Origin: Anaerolineae bacterium
GTDB lineage: Bacteria; Chloroflexota; Anaerolineae; UBA1429
Direction of reading: 5' to 3'
Assembly (NCBI GenBank): GCA_007118555.1
Contig: SKRJ01000241.1
Location: forward strand, 1 to 20,312
Length of the DNA stretch: 20,312 nt
Position 1 is the first letter of the stretch; each line of letters opens with the position of its first letter. Below the pieces are notes generated by a model. The model was not told the origin of the DNA. It saw nothing but the letters and a program-made list of their open reading frames with translations, and did not search any database. The position numbers and the translations under genes are program-made. Below are positions 6,338 to 14,145 of the stretch, in pieces.

Positions 6338-8038
6338 CTAGCGACCTGTCAGCTCGATCTCTCGCAGCCAGGGATACAGGCCACCGCTCGCCTCATAGCC
6401 CTGCACCCACGGCTTGACCAGACTGTACGACACGCCATGGGCCAGAGGCACCCAGGGAGCATCGGCGAGGATCAGGAGTTCTGCCTCCTGATAGAGCGCT
6501 GCCCGGCGTTCATCGTCCGGCTCGATGCGCGCCTGCTCCAGCAACGCATCCACCTCGCTATTGTCATAGCCACTATGATTCTGGCCGCTGGCGCTGTGAA
6601 ACAGCAGATCCACAAAGTTCTGGGGATCGGGATAGTCGGCGATCCAGCCACTTAGAAGCATCCCATAGCGCTCGCGGTTGAGCCCCTGCAGAAAATCGCT
6701 CCACTCGACCTGCTCCACCAGCATCTCCAGCCCCAGGTTCTCTTCCAACATGGCCAGCACCGCCCGGGGTACCCCGCCCAGATGACCGCTCGTTCCCACC
6801 GTCGTGAGCACCAACAGCGGCATCTCGCCCTCTGCAGCATACCGCGAGCTGGCCAGCAGCTCACGCGCTAGCGCCGGATCATAGGTCATGATCGCTTGCG
6901 CGGGATCATCCCCCTCCGGAATCAGTGCCGGCGGCAGAATGCCACGGGCGGCCTTGACGCTATTGTTCAGCACCAACTCTGCCAGCAGGTCACGGTCGAT
7001 GGCGTGAAGAATGGCCCGCCTCACAGCGGGATCGTCAAAGGGGGGACGGTCAACATGCATCGCCAGGTACTGGGTGCTCAGCTCGGGCGCAATCCGCAAG
7101 TCGCGAGATAGCGGATGGTGAGGGTCGAGCACGCGATCGAGCTCGCTGGCGGGCACCCAGGTGATGTCGAGCTGATCGTTCTCATACATCGTGATGGGCA
7201 GCCCACCGCCCAGCTCATAGATCACCCTCTGCAGTTTGGGGAGATCGCCATGGTAACGCTCATTGCGCTCCAGGATGATCCGATCGCGAGAGAGTTCTGC
7301 CAGTACAAAGGGCCCGCTGCCATTGGGCTGTAGCATCCAGCGCTCATCCTGGCCCTCGAGTTGGCGCTGATCAACGACAAACGCCGTGGGATAGGTAAGC
7401 TTGGCGAGGAAATAGGCCTTGGGGGCATCGATCTCGATACGAAGGGTGTGGGCATCCACCACCTCCAGCCCCGACAGACGCTCGGCCTCGCCTTCGGAGA
7501 ACGCCTCGGCTCCCACAATGTCACCCAGATAGCCCAATGCCACAGGCGACCCCAGCGCCGGGCTCAGGGCGCGCTCGATCGAATACCGAAAGTCATCGGC
7601 CGTAAGGGGCGTGCCATCGCCAAAGGTTGCGTCCTGGTGCAGATGGAACAGATATGCGCGCCCGTTCTCCAGAATGTCCCAATGCGTCGCCAGATCGGGA
7701 ACCACCTCCAGATCGGCATTGAGCGACACGAGCCCCGAAAACAGGTGCACGACATACTCGGCCGAGGTCGCGTCCTGCACCGTCGCGGGATCCAGCGTGG
7801 GAGGCAGGCTCCCCGGCAGCCGCAGCGTACCCGTTCCCGCAGGAGGCGCGAGAAGGCGCTCCACAGGAGCGATCTCGGGCAGCTCGGCAATCGGGTGGGT
7901 ACCCTGCCACAGGAGTGCCACACTGCCAGCGCAGCACACGCTCACGACGCAGAGCACGAGCACGGCGATCGCCAGGATCAGGCACCCCTGTCGCCCCGAT
8001 CTGTTGTGCGATCGCGTATCGGCCTCGGCAGGATTCAC
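6338..8038 (-). CDS. ABC transporter substrate-binding protein, family 5 (peptide/nickel type)
   Basis: Extracytoplasmic solute-binding protein of about 566 residues, the normal size for the oligopeptide/dipeptide/nickel binding family (SBP_bac_5). Typical segments are LPPTLDPATVQDATSAEYVV near the mature N-terminus, then FHLHQDATFGDGTPLTADDF, RRAILHAIDRDLLAELVL and WIADYPDPQNFVDLLFHS. The N-terminus has one hydrophobic stretch (about 19-43), but no good lipobox: the cysteines there are preceded by Val or Cys. It may therefore be a signal anchor. I chose GTG 8038, which has GAGGGAG just upstream; a TTG at 8056 is in frame but its ribosome site is too close. No transporter permease or ATPase genes of this type are adjacent, so its partner lies elsewhere. 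It follows the LysM gene by about 50 bases and is probably cotranscribed with it. Confidence 0.9.
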   Translation of the reverse strand: MNPAEADTRSHNRSGRQGCLILAIAVLVLCVVSVCCAGSVALLWQGTHPIAELPEIAPVERLLAPPAGTGTLRLPGSLPPTLDPATVQDATSAEYVVHLFSGLVSLNADLEVVPDLATHWDILENGRAYLFHLHQDATFGDGTPLTADDFRYSIERALSPALGSPVALGYLGDIVGAEAFSEGEAERLSGLEVVDAHTLRIEIDAPKAYFLAKLTYPTAFVVDQRQLEGQDERWMLQPNGSGPFVLAELSRDRIILERNERYHGDLPKLQRVIYELGGGLPITMYENDQLDITWVPASELDRVLDPHHPLSRDLRIAPELSTQYLAMHVDRPPFDDPAVRRAILHAIDRDLLAELVLNNSVKAARGILPPALIPEGDDPAQAIMTYDPALARELLASSRYAAEGEMPLLVLTTVGTSGHLGGVPRAVLAMLEENLGLEMLVEQVEWSDFLQGLNRERYGMLLSGWIADYPDPQNFVDLLFHSASGQNHSGYDNSEVDALLEQARIEPDDERRAALYQEAELLILADAPWVPLAHGVSYSLVKPWVQGYEASGGLYPWLREIELTGR

Positions 8039-8090
8039 GCGCTCCCTCGCATTCAAGCTCCCATCGCCCGTCGTCCCGGCTCTCTGGCGC

Positions 8091-8954
8091 CTACGGTTGC
8101 GGAATCACCAACACCTGGCCCACATCCAGACGATTGACATCGGTCACATGGTTCTTCTGCGCCAGTTCCTGTACGTCCACGCCATAGCGGCGCGCAATAG
8201 ACGCCAACGTCTGCCCAGGCTGCACCACATGCACCACAGCCCCCTCGGGAATCGGGTTCACCGCCACGGTTAGCTCCATGCCGGGGCGTAGCAGATTTGG
8301 GTTTCGCAGCGTGGGGTTGAGCGCCATCAACTGCCCTACGGGCATGCGATGCAGGGCCGCGATCTGGTTGAGCGTGTCGCCAAAGCGCACGATGTAGAGG
8401 TCGGTCTCGATATCATCCACCTCATACAGCGGGTCCACGCCATCGGGCAGCCGCAGCTCTTGCCCAACCCGGAGAGCGGCGCCGCTCTTGAGGCTGTTGG
8501 CCTCCAAAAAGGCCTGCACGGTGCTGCCATGCAGGGCCGCGATGGTGGACAATGTATCGCCCGGCGCCACCACATAGAGCGGCCCCGTGTAGGGCGTGGG
8601 CGTAGGCAGCGGCTCTGGAGCCGCCGTAGGAGTCGCATCAACCTCTGCCGGCTCCTCTGCACCCGTCAGGGCCTCATCCTCAGCCGCCTCATCCTCGGAC
8701 GCCTCATCATCGATCACGCCGAGCTCGGGCTCCTCGACCAGGGCGTCCTCATCGGCCTCTGCGTCGGCATCCACATCACCGTCGACCTCCGCCACATCCA
8801 CCACGGCGGCCTCGATGGGCGCAACAGCCACCACCACGGTCGGAAGCGGCTCCCGCTCTCGGGGTGGCTTGGCCTGGACACAACCCACCATCCCAAGCAT
8901 GAGCAGCAGACAGGCCGCCAGTCCCAACACCCTATGCATCTTGTCTTTGCGCAT
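8091..8954 (-). CDS. LysM-repeat lipoprotein (three LysM domains)
   Basis: A 287-residue exported protein predicted to bind peptidoglycan or another GlcNAc polymer. The signal peptide ends in MVGC (Cys25), an acceptable lipobox. A very acidic, low-complexity linker (about 53-108, mainly Asp/Glu/Ala) and a short Pro/Thr tract follow. Three LysM modules lie at about 127-170 (YVVAPGDTLSTIAALHGSTV), 187-231 (YIVRFGDTLNQIAALHRMPV) and 242-285 (HVVQPGQTLASIARRYGVDV). No catalytic domain is attached. ATG 8954 has a strong AAGGAGG site seven bases upstream. The frame stays open much further upstream through the tRNA gene, but that extension is not coding. It is the first gene of an operon with the solute-binding protein; a promoter lies at 9030-9058. 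Confidence 0.93.
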   Translation of the reverse strand: MRKDKMHRVLGLAACLLLMLGMVGCVQAKPPREREPLPTVVVAVAPIEAAVVDVAEVDGDVDADAEADEDALVEEPELGVIDDEASEDEAAEDEALTGAEEPAEVDATPTAAPEPLPTPTPYTGPLYVVAPGDTLSTIAALHGSTVQAFLEANSLKSGAALRVGQELRLPDGVDPLYEVDDIETDLYIVRFGDTLNQIAALHRMPVGQLMALNPTLRNPNLLRPGMELTVAVNPIPEGAVVHVVQPGQTLASIARRYGVDVQELAQKNHVTDVNRLDVGQVLVIPQP

Positions 8955-9029
8955 GTGCACGCCTCCTTGCCTCCAACCTGACTTTCTCCCTGGTCTCGTC
9001 AGTCTCGTCAGACCCCCACAAGCCGGCGC

Positions 9030-9058
9030 ATAATAACACGCAGGAGTCGAGACGTCAA
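9030..9058 (-). promoter_or_regulatory. Promoter for the LysM lipoprotein operon
   Basis: On the minus strand TTGACG (9058-9053), a 17-base spacer and TATTAT (9035-9030). It lies about 75 bases upstream of ATG 8954 and close to the sigma-A consensus. Confidence 0.75.
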
Positions 9059-9110
9059 TGTCTGGACGGCACAATGCCAGACACAGTGCCTTTGCGAGGA
9101 TAGTGCATGA

Positions 9111-9139
9111 TTGACGCCTTGGCCCAGCTATGGTAGACT
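9111..9139 (+). promoter_or_regulatory. Promoter for the CAU tRNA gene
   Basis: TTGACG (9111-9116), a 17-base spacer and TAGACT (9134-9139). Initiation near 9147 would give a short 5' leader before the tRNA at 9161. The hexamers and spacing match other promoters in this window. Confidence 0.75.
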
Positions 9140-9160
9140 TGCGAGGCATAGAAGCCTGCC

Positions 9161-9233
9161 GGGCCCATAGCTCAGTGGTCAGAGCGACCGGCTCATAACC
9201 GGTTGGTCCCTGGTTCGATCCCAGGTGGGCCCA
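9161..9233 (+). tRNA. tRNA with CAU anticodon, probably tRNA-Ile2 (lysidine type); elongator tRNA-Met is the alternative
   Basis: A complete 73-base cloverleaf. The acceptor stem GGGCCCA pairs with TGGGCCC and the discriminator is A. The D stem is GCTC/GAGC. The anticodon stem ACCGG/CCGGT encloses the loop CTCATAA, giving anticodon CAT. The T stem is CCTGG/CCAGG with loop TTCGATC. The terminal CCA is not encoded. The 1-72 pair is G-C, which excludes the initiator type (mismatch at 1-72). The C4-G69 and C5-G68 pairs match reported TilS recognition determinants, and the D-arm and variable loop resemble E. coli tRNA-Ile2, so I favour an AUA-decoding isoleucine tRNA. A generic scan would probably label it Met. 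Confidence 0.95.
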
Positions 9234-9712
9234 TGGTCGACCCGTCATCACGATGCGGCCCGGGGCATGCTTTTGGGCCAGATGGCAGATACTGTCGCAC
9301 GCTCCTCCCATCCAAGAAGCTGAACCATACGCCTTGACGCCTTCACATGCTGCTATGTCGGACAAACGCCCTCGAAGCCGCTCCTTGGATAGAGACCACT
9401 GCCCAAAAGATCGCGCAGAACGGCCATACGGGGCCTGGGCGCCAGGGTACGCGTGGCCACTGCCATAGGGCGAATGCACGCGACGCTATCCGACAAGGGA
9501 AGGATGGTATGGGTGCGCTGTCGGCATATTGCCTGTTTATGCCATGGATGAGAGGCGCAGAGAATGCGCTTGTGCCTGGTCCAATCCCTGCGTGGGGGTT
9601 TCCCGATTCGATCAGTCTATGGTACAATGGTTATGGTTAACGATAAGACTGTAGGAACGTACGCTCCGGGGACTGTAGATACACGTCTGTGGTGTTAGAG
9701 GGAGTCAATTTA
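9234..9712 (+). other. Non-coding stretch between the tRNA and ftsH
   Basis: About 480 bases with no convincing gene. Open frames here (for example 9347-9640 on the plus strand) lack ribosome sites and have no recognisable protein features. The 3' end contains a candidate ftsH promoter. I saw no second tRNA, strong terminator or repeat. A small RNA cannot be excluded by eye. Confidence 0.6.
9600..9628 (+). promoter_or_regulatory. Candidate ftsH promoter
   Basis: GGTACAAT with the -10 TACAAT at 9623-9628 is identical to the -10 of the ribokinase promoter. The -35 position holds only TTCCCG (9600-9605, 17-base spacer), a weak match to TTGACG. It would give a leader of about 78 bases. Confidence 0.45.
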
Positions 9713-11590
9713 ATGAAATCAATGTGGCCGAAAAATGCGTTTATATACCTGCTTATTCTCGTGGCAAGCATCGCTCTCTTCTCGAGCTTTGTAACGCCCG
9801 CCGAGACCGCTGAGGAGATTGACCTTGCCCAGGTAGCGCGCCTGGTCAGGGCTGGAAGGGTCGAACGCCTCGAGTTTGCCAATGATGGCTCCATTGAGCT
9901 TACCGTTCGTGAGAATGCACAAGAAGTCTCTTACACATCGCGCAAAGAGCCGGATGTGGGTCTCGGCGAGACGTTGATGAGCCTGGGCGTAACGGCCGAG
10001 CAGATCGGCGAGATTGGCGCCATCGTGCCTCAGGCTCCCAGTATATGGGACAATTGGGGCCTGCTCCTCATTCAGGGTATCCCCTTGTTGCTCATGTTCC
10101 TCTTTTTGATGTTCATGTTGCGGCAGGCACAGAGCGGCAACAACCAGGCCATGTCCTTTGGCAAGAGCAAGGCTCGGATGTTCGCAGGGGATCGACCCTC
10201 AATTACCTTTGACGATGTGGCCGGTGCCGAAGAGGCCAAACAGGAGCTGGAGGAGATCGTCCAGTTCCTCAAGGACCCGAACCGCTTTACGACGCTCGGC
10301 GCACGCATCCCCAAGGGCGTTCTGCTGGTAGGCCATCCCGGCACCGGCAAGACCCTGATGGCGCGTGCCGTTGCCGGCGAGGCCGGCGTGCCGTTCTTTT
10401 CCATCAGCGGCTCCGAGTTCGTCGAGATGTTCGTGGGTGTGGGCGCCAGCCGTGTGCGTGATCTGTTCGAGCAGGCCAAGCGCAACAGCCCCTGCATCAT
10501 ATTCGTGGACGAGATCGATGCAGTGGGCCGCCAACGTGGCGCCGGCCTGGGCGGTAGCCATGATGAGCGAGAGCAGACACTCAACCAGATTCTGGTCGAG
10601 ATGGACGGCTTTGATACCGATACTAACATCATCATCCTGGCCGCCACCAACCGTCCTGACATCTTGGACCCGGCGCTCATGCGCCCCGGGCGCTTTGACC
10701 GGCGTGTGGTCATCGATCGACCCGACCGACGCGGCCGAGAGGCTATTCTCCGAGTGCACACGCGCGGCAAGCCGCTGTCTGACGAAGTGGATCTGGAGAT
10801 CATGGCCAAGCAGACACCCGGGTTCACCGGCGCCGATCTTGAGAACCTGGTGAACGAGGCCGCCATTCTGGCGGCGCGCGCGAACGAGAGCACTATCGGC
10901 ATGGAGGAGCTGCAGGAGGCCGTGGAGCGGGTCATCGCCGGACCCGAGCGCCGCAGCCGTCTGATCAGCGATCAGGAAAAGCGCGTCATCGCCTACCACG
11001 AGGCCGGGCATGCCGTGGTTCAGGCCTTGCTCAAGCATACCGATAGAGTGCACAAGGTGACCATCATCGGCCGTGGCCAGATGGGCGGCTATACCATGAC
11101 GCTGCCCGAGGAGGACCGCACTCTCCAGTCCAAGGCCAAGTTCGAGGATGAGCTGGCGGGGCTGCTGGGAGGTCGGGCAGCGGAACAGATCGTCTTTGGC
11201 GATGTAACCACAGGCGCCGGAAACGATCTCAAGCGCTCTACCCAGATTGCCCGCTCTATGGTAACCGAGTACGCCATGACCGAATCCATGGGCCAGCGTA
11301 CGTTTGGCCAAAAGGAAGAGATGATCTTCTTGGGGCGTGAGATCTCAGAGCAGCGTGACTATGGCGAAGAGGTCGCCACGCAGATCGACCGCGAAATCCG
11401 GGCGATCGTTGACCGGGCCTATGAGCGCTCTGTCGAGGTCCTCACGGAGAATCGGGAAAAGCTCGACCGCGTAGCAGCAGCCTTGATCGACGAGGAAAGC
11501 ATCGACGCCGAGACGTTCCGCTCACTGCTGCTCGGGCAGGATGCTCCTCAAGAGGAAAAAGAACCAGAGCCAGCACCGGCGCCTGCCTAG
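9713..11590 (+). CDS. ftsH: ATP-dependent zinc metalloprotease FtsH
   Basis: Membrane-anchored AAA+ protease, hexameric in known members, that degrades misfolded membrane proteins and selected regulators. It has 625 residues, a typical length. Spans lie at about 6-26 and 112-134 with a small extracytoplasmic domain between them. Walker A is at about 207-214 and reads GHPGTGKT, where nearly all FtsH proteins have GPPGTGKT. Walker B IIFVDEID and the second-region-of-homology arginine fingers ([15 protein letters not shown]) are present. The zinc site is HEAGH (H429, E430, H433) with the third ligand D505 in GNDLKRST. The C-terminus ends in a Glu/Pro/Ala-rich tail. I chose ATG 9713, eight bases after GAGGGAG; in-frame GTG codons at 9689 and 9692 lack a site. 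It is a single-gene unit closed by a strong terminator. Confidence 0.97.
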   Translation: MKSMWPKNAFIYLLILVASIALFSSFVTPAETAEEIDLAQVARLVRAGRVERLEFANDGSIELTVRENAQEVSYTSRKEPDVGLGETLMSLGVTAEQIGEIGAIVPQAPSIWDNWGLLLIQGIPLLLMFLFLMFMLRQAQSGNNQAMSFGKSKARMFAGDRPSITFDDVAGAEEAKQELEEIVQFLKDPNRFTTLGARIPKGVLLVGHPGTGKTLMARAVAGEAGVPFFSISGSEFVEMFVGVGASRVRDLFEQAKRNSPCIIFVDEIDAVGRQRGAGLGGSHDEREQTLNQILVEMDGFDTDTNIIILAATNRPDILDPALMRPGRFDRRVVIDRPDRRGREAILRVHTRGKPLSDEVDLEIMAKQTPGFTGADLENLVNEAAILAARANESTIGMEELQEAVERVIAGPERRSRLISDQEKRVIAYHEAGHAVVQALLKHTDRVHKVTIIGRGQMGGYTMTLPEEDRTLQSKAKFEDELAGLLGGRAAEQIVFGDVTTGAGNDLKRSTQIARSMVTEYAMTESMGQRTFGQKEEMIFLGREISEQRDYGEEVATQIDREIRAIVDRAYERSVEVLTENREKLDRVAAALIDEESIDAETFRSLLLGQDAPQEEKEPEPAPAPA

Positions 11591-11612
11591 GCCGGCTCTC
11601 CATCAACCACGC

Positions 11613-11645
11613 AAGGCCGAGTCCAGGCCCGGACTCGGCCTTTTT
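11613..11645 (+). terminator. Rho-independent terminator of ftsH
   Basis: GGCCGAGTCC (11615-11624) pairs perfectly with GGACTCGGCC (11631-11640) across a six-base loop, and five T follow at once. This is a textbook intrinsic terminator. The ribosome site of the next gene begins only about 10 bases later, so that gene needs readthrough or a start site within this region. Confidence 0.93.
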
Positions 11646-11668
11646 CTGTGTCACAAGGAGACAGCGAC

Positions 11669-12079
11669 ATGCAACCACAAACCCCCGAGCTGGCGCCCGG
11701 AGTAGAGGGCACGCTCCTTAGACGGGTCGCGCAGGAGCATCTGGCGAGCCGCTGGGGCAGCGGAAGCGTGGACGTCCTGGCCACCCCACAGATGATCGGC
11801 TGGATGGAGCAGGCGGCTGTCCAGGCGGTGGACTCGCTCCTGCCCGAGGGCCTCTGCACAGTGGGCGCTCATCTGGACGTGCGGCATCTGGCCGCCACCC
11901 CACCCGGGGGAAAGGTGACCGCGACGGCCCGTCTCGTGCAGGTCGAGGGGCGCCGGTTGACATTTGAGGTGTCGGCCCACGACGATGCTGGCCCCATCGG
12001 CGAGGGCACCCACATTCGCTATATCGTCCGCCTGAGCGAGTTCATGGCCCGCGCCCAAGAGCGAGCCGCATCCAGCTAG
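11669..12079 (+). CDS. Hot-dog thioesterase, fluoroacetyl-CoA thioesterase (FlK)-like
   Basis: A 136-residue hot-dog fold protein predicted to hydrolyse a small acyl-CoA. It resembles FlK of Streptomyces in SVDVLATPQMIGWMEQAA, GAHLDVRHLAATPPG and EVSAHDDAGPIGEGTHIRYIV. The FlK catalytic residues Thr42, Glu50 and His76 line up with T39, E47 and H73 with the same spacing, so an active enzyme is likely. True fluoroacetyl-CoA specificity is not implied; most homologues have unknown acyl-CoA substrates, and defence against toxic or dead-end acyl-CoA is one possibility. ATG 11669 has AAGGAG eight bases upstream; a GTG at 11648 overlaps the tail of the terminator and is unlikely. No promoter of its own is evident. 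The next gene has a separate promoter at 12133. Confidence 0.88.
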   Translation: MQPQTPELAPGVEGTLLRRVAQEHLASRWGSGSVDVLATPQMIGWMEQAAVQAVDSLLPEGLCTVGAHLDVRHLAATPPGGKVTATARLVQVEGRRLTFEVSAHDDAGPIGEGTHIRYIVRLSEFMARAQERAASS

Positions 12080-12132
12080 CTCCGGGCGCTCACCCTTTCA
12101 CAAAGGAGCCAGCCCACAAGCAGAGCACGCCA

Positions 12133-12161
12133 TTGACGGCCGCTGCCTCCCTCGGTACAAT
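12133..12161 (+). promoter_or_regulatory. Promoter for the ribokinase operon
   Basis: TTGACG (12133-12138), a 17-base spacer and TACAAT (12156-12161). The start codon follows 28 bases after the -10, leaving a leader of about 20 bases that still contains the AAGGAG site. Confidence 0.78.
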
Positions 12162-12189
12162 CGCCCTATCACCGGAAGGAGACGCACCC

Positions 12190-13107
12190 ATGGGAAACGT
12201 CGTTGTGTTGGGCAGCCTGAACATGGACCTCGTGGTACGTACCGAACGGATTCCACGTCCCGGCGAGACGGTGCACGGGCTGGATTTCCGCACCGTGCCC
12301 GGAGGCAAGGGCGCTAACCAGGCAGCCGCCGCCGCGCGCCTGGGGGTTACTGTCGATATGCTCGGGCGCGTGGGCGAGGATGCCTTTGGCCACGAGATGC
12401 TCCAGAACCTGAGCGATCAGGGGGTCGGCATCGATCGCGTGCAGCACGACGCAGGCGCCCCCAGCGGCACAGCCACCATCGTGGTCCAGACCGATGGCGA
12501 GAACACCATCATCGTGGTGCCGGGTGCGAACGGCCAGGTCTCTACACAGGATGTGGATGACAACCGCGATTTGCTGGCCAACGCCGATTATCTTGTCATG
12601 CAGTTCGAGGTGCCCCTGCCCGTGGTGCGGCATGCCATCGCCCAGGCCAGCGATATGGGCGTCCACGTCGTGCTCAATCCGGCGCCGGCCTATCCCGTGG
12701 ACGCCGCCTTTCTCGACGGCGTATACTGCCTGGTCGTCAACGAGACCGAGGCCGAAACCCTCACCGGCTTGCCTGTCACGGGCTTGGAGGCGGCCCGCGA
12801 TGCGGCCCATGCCCTGCAGGAGCTGGGCGCCACCGTGGTGATCGTCACCCTGGGGGCCAACGGGGCGCTCGTGCTGGCGAATGACGAGGCCACCCACATA
12901 CCCGCGCGCAAGGTATCCGTGGTGGATACCACAGCCGCCGGCGACGCCTTTATCGGCGGGTTGGTGGCCGCCCTCGATCGGGGCATGCCCCTGGTAGAGG
13001 CCGTGCGCTATGCCACCTGCGCCGGCACCCTGGCCACCACCACCTTGGGCGCCCAGACGTCGCTCCCACTCCGCGGCGCGGTGGATGCCTTTTACGGGGA
13101 GGAATAG
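12190..13107 (+). CDS. rbsK: Ribokinase (PfkB carbohydrate kinase family)
   Basis: Cytoplasmic sugar kinase expected to convert D-ribose and ATP to ribose 5-phosphate. It has 305 residues, near the E. coli length of 309. Hallmarks are GSLNMDLVVRTERIPRPGET at 8-27 with the substrate-binding Asp13, GGKGANQAAAAARLG at 38-52, NPAPA, the NETEAE segment, and the PfkB signature DTTAAGDAFIGGL with catalytic D252. ATG 12190 has AAGGAG about eight bases upstream; the TTG at 12133 is part of the promoter. No ribose transporter is adjacent, so ribose may come from nucleoside breakdown; the nearby purine nucleoside phosphorylase would fit but is in another operon. Other pentose or nucleoside substrates remain possible within the family. 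Confidence 0.93.
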   Translation: MGNVVVLGSLNMDLVVRTERIPRPGETVHGLDFRTVPGGKGANQAAAAARLGVTVDMLGRVGEDAFGHEMLQNLSDQGVGIDRVQHDAGAPSGTATIVVQTDGENTIIVVPGANGQVSTQDVDDNRDLLANADYLVMQFEVPLPVVRHAIAQASDMGVHVVLNPAPAYPVDAAFLDGVYCLVVNETEAETLTGLPVTGLEAARDAAHALQELGATVVIVTLGANGALVLANDEATHIPARKVSVVDTTAAGDAFIGGLVAALDRGMPLVEAVRYATCAGTLATTTLGAQTSLPLRGAVDAFYGEE

Positions 13108-13109
13108 CC

Positions 13110-14126
13110 CTGTCGGATCGAGCAGGCGTCGTCGGCATTATTGCAAACCCGGCTTCTGGGCGGGATATTCGGCGCCTCATCGCCCAGGCCACGGCGATCA
13201 GCAACCAGGAAAAGATCGCCATCGTGCGGCGGGTGATCGTGGGCCTGGGGGGCGCCGGGGTGGCACGGGTGCTGATGATGCCCGATCCCCACGGTATGGC
13301 GCGCCGGGCTGCGCGGCCGCCGCAGACCGCCACGACAACCCTGCCCGAGATCGAATGGGTGCCCATGACACCCCAGGGCACTCTGGAGGACTCGCGGCTC
13401 GCGGCCGCCCAGATGGCTGCCGCGGCCGTGGGCTGTATTGTGGTGCTGGGGGGCGATGGCACCGTCCGAGCTATTTCCCAGGCCGTGGAAGAGGTCCCGA
13501 TTCTGGCCCTCTCGACAGGGACCAACAATGTTCTACCGACCTTTTTGGAGCCCACGGTGGCGGGCCTGGCGGCGGGCGCCGTCGCCCGCGGCCGACTAGA
13601 GCTCTCGGCCGTCGCCTACCGCCACAAGTGGCTGGAGGTGCTGGTTGACCAACGGCCGGCGGATCGAGCGCTGGTGGATGTAGCGCTGTTACGCGGGCGA
13701 TTTGTGGGCGCGCGAGCCATCGGAGATGCCTCCCGCCTGCAGGCGCTGTTCGTCACCCGCGCCGACCCCGCCACCATCGGCGTATCGGCCATCGCAGGCA
13801 TGCTACACCCCATCAGCCCCCAGGAGCCTCGGGGCCTGGCCGTCTGGCTCGGGCCGGAGGCAGAGCGCCAAACTGTGGCCGCGCTGGGGCCGGGCCTGCT
13901 CGTGCGGGTGGGCGCCCGCGAGATACGGGACCTGGCCATCGGCCAGGCTGTTGAATACCCCGTCACAGAGCCCACTGTCGTGGCCCTGGACGGCGAGCGC
14001 GAGCTGGCGCTCAACGGGGGACAGTTGCTGACGGTCCGACTCCGTTCTGGCGGCCCGTGGATTGTCGATGGAACTCGAGCGCTGCACCAGGTAGCAGCTC
14101 TGCAGGATCGTGAGCCACATCGTTGA
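13110..14126 (+). CDS. AcoX-like ATP-NAD kinase-fold protein (COG3199 type), CTG start
   Basis: A protein of about 338 residues with the NAD-kinase/diacylglycerol-kinase fold, resembling AcoX of acetoin catabolism clusters, whose biochemical role is unsettled. Seen motifs are GIIANPASGRDIRRL at about 9-23, SNQEK at 31-35, FMPDP-like MMPDPHG, and the nucleotide-binding GGDGTVR at 114-120. The first ATG/GTG/TTG in frame (GTG 13224) would cut off the NPxSG motif. The only suitable upstream codon is CTG at 13110, placed seven bases after GGGGAGG (13096-13102), so I call a CTG start. It lies two bases after the ribokinase stop and 19 bases before the dihydrolipoamide dehydrogenase gene. That AcoX-E3 pairing recalls acetoin dehydrogenase operons, but no E1 or E2 genes are present here. 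Confidence 0.82.
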   Translation: MSDRAGVVGIIANPASGRDIRRLIAQATAISNQEKIAIVRRVIVGLGGAGVARVLMMPDPHGMARRAARPPQTATTTLPEIEWVPMTPQGTLEDSRLAAAQMAAAAVGCIVVLGGDGTVRAISQAVEEVPILALSTGTNNVLPTFLEPTVAGLAAGAVARGRLELSAVAYRHKWLEVLVDQRPADRALVDVALLRGRFVGARAIGDASRLQALFVTRADPATIGVSAIAGMLHPISPQEPRGLAVWLGPEAERQTVAALGPGLLVRVGAREIRDLAIGQAVEYPVTEPTVVALDGERELALNGGQLLTVRLRSGGPWIVDGTRALHQVAALQDREPHR

Positions 14127-14145
14127 TCATATGAGGAGAAGCACC

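Noticed and set aside
8955..9479. Upstream extension of the LysM protein on the minus strand
   Set aside because: The frame passes through the tRNA gene and two promoters; the ATG at 8954 has AAGGAGG and starts directly with the signal peptide.
9347..9640. 97-residue plus-strand ORF upstream of ftsH
   Set aside because: No ribosome site, no recognisable feature, and it covers the candidate ftsH promoter.
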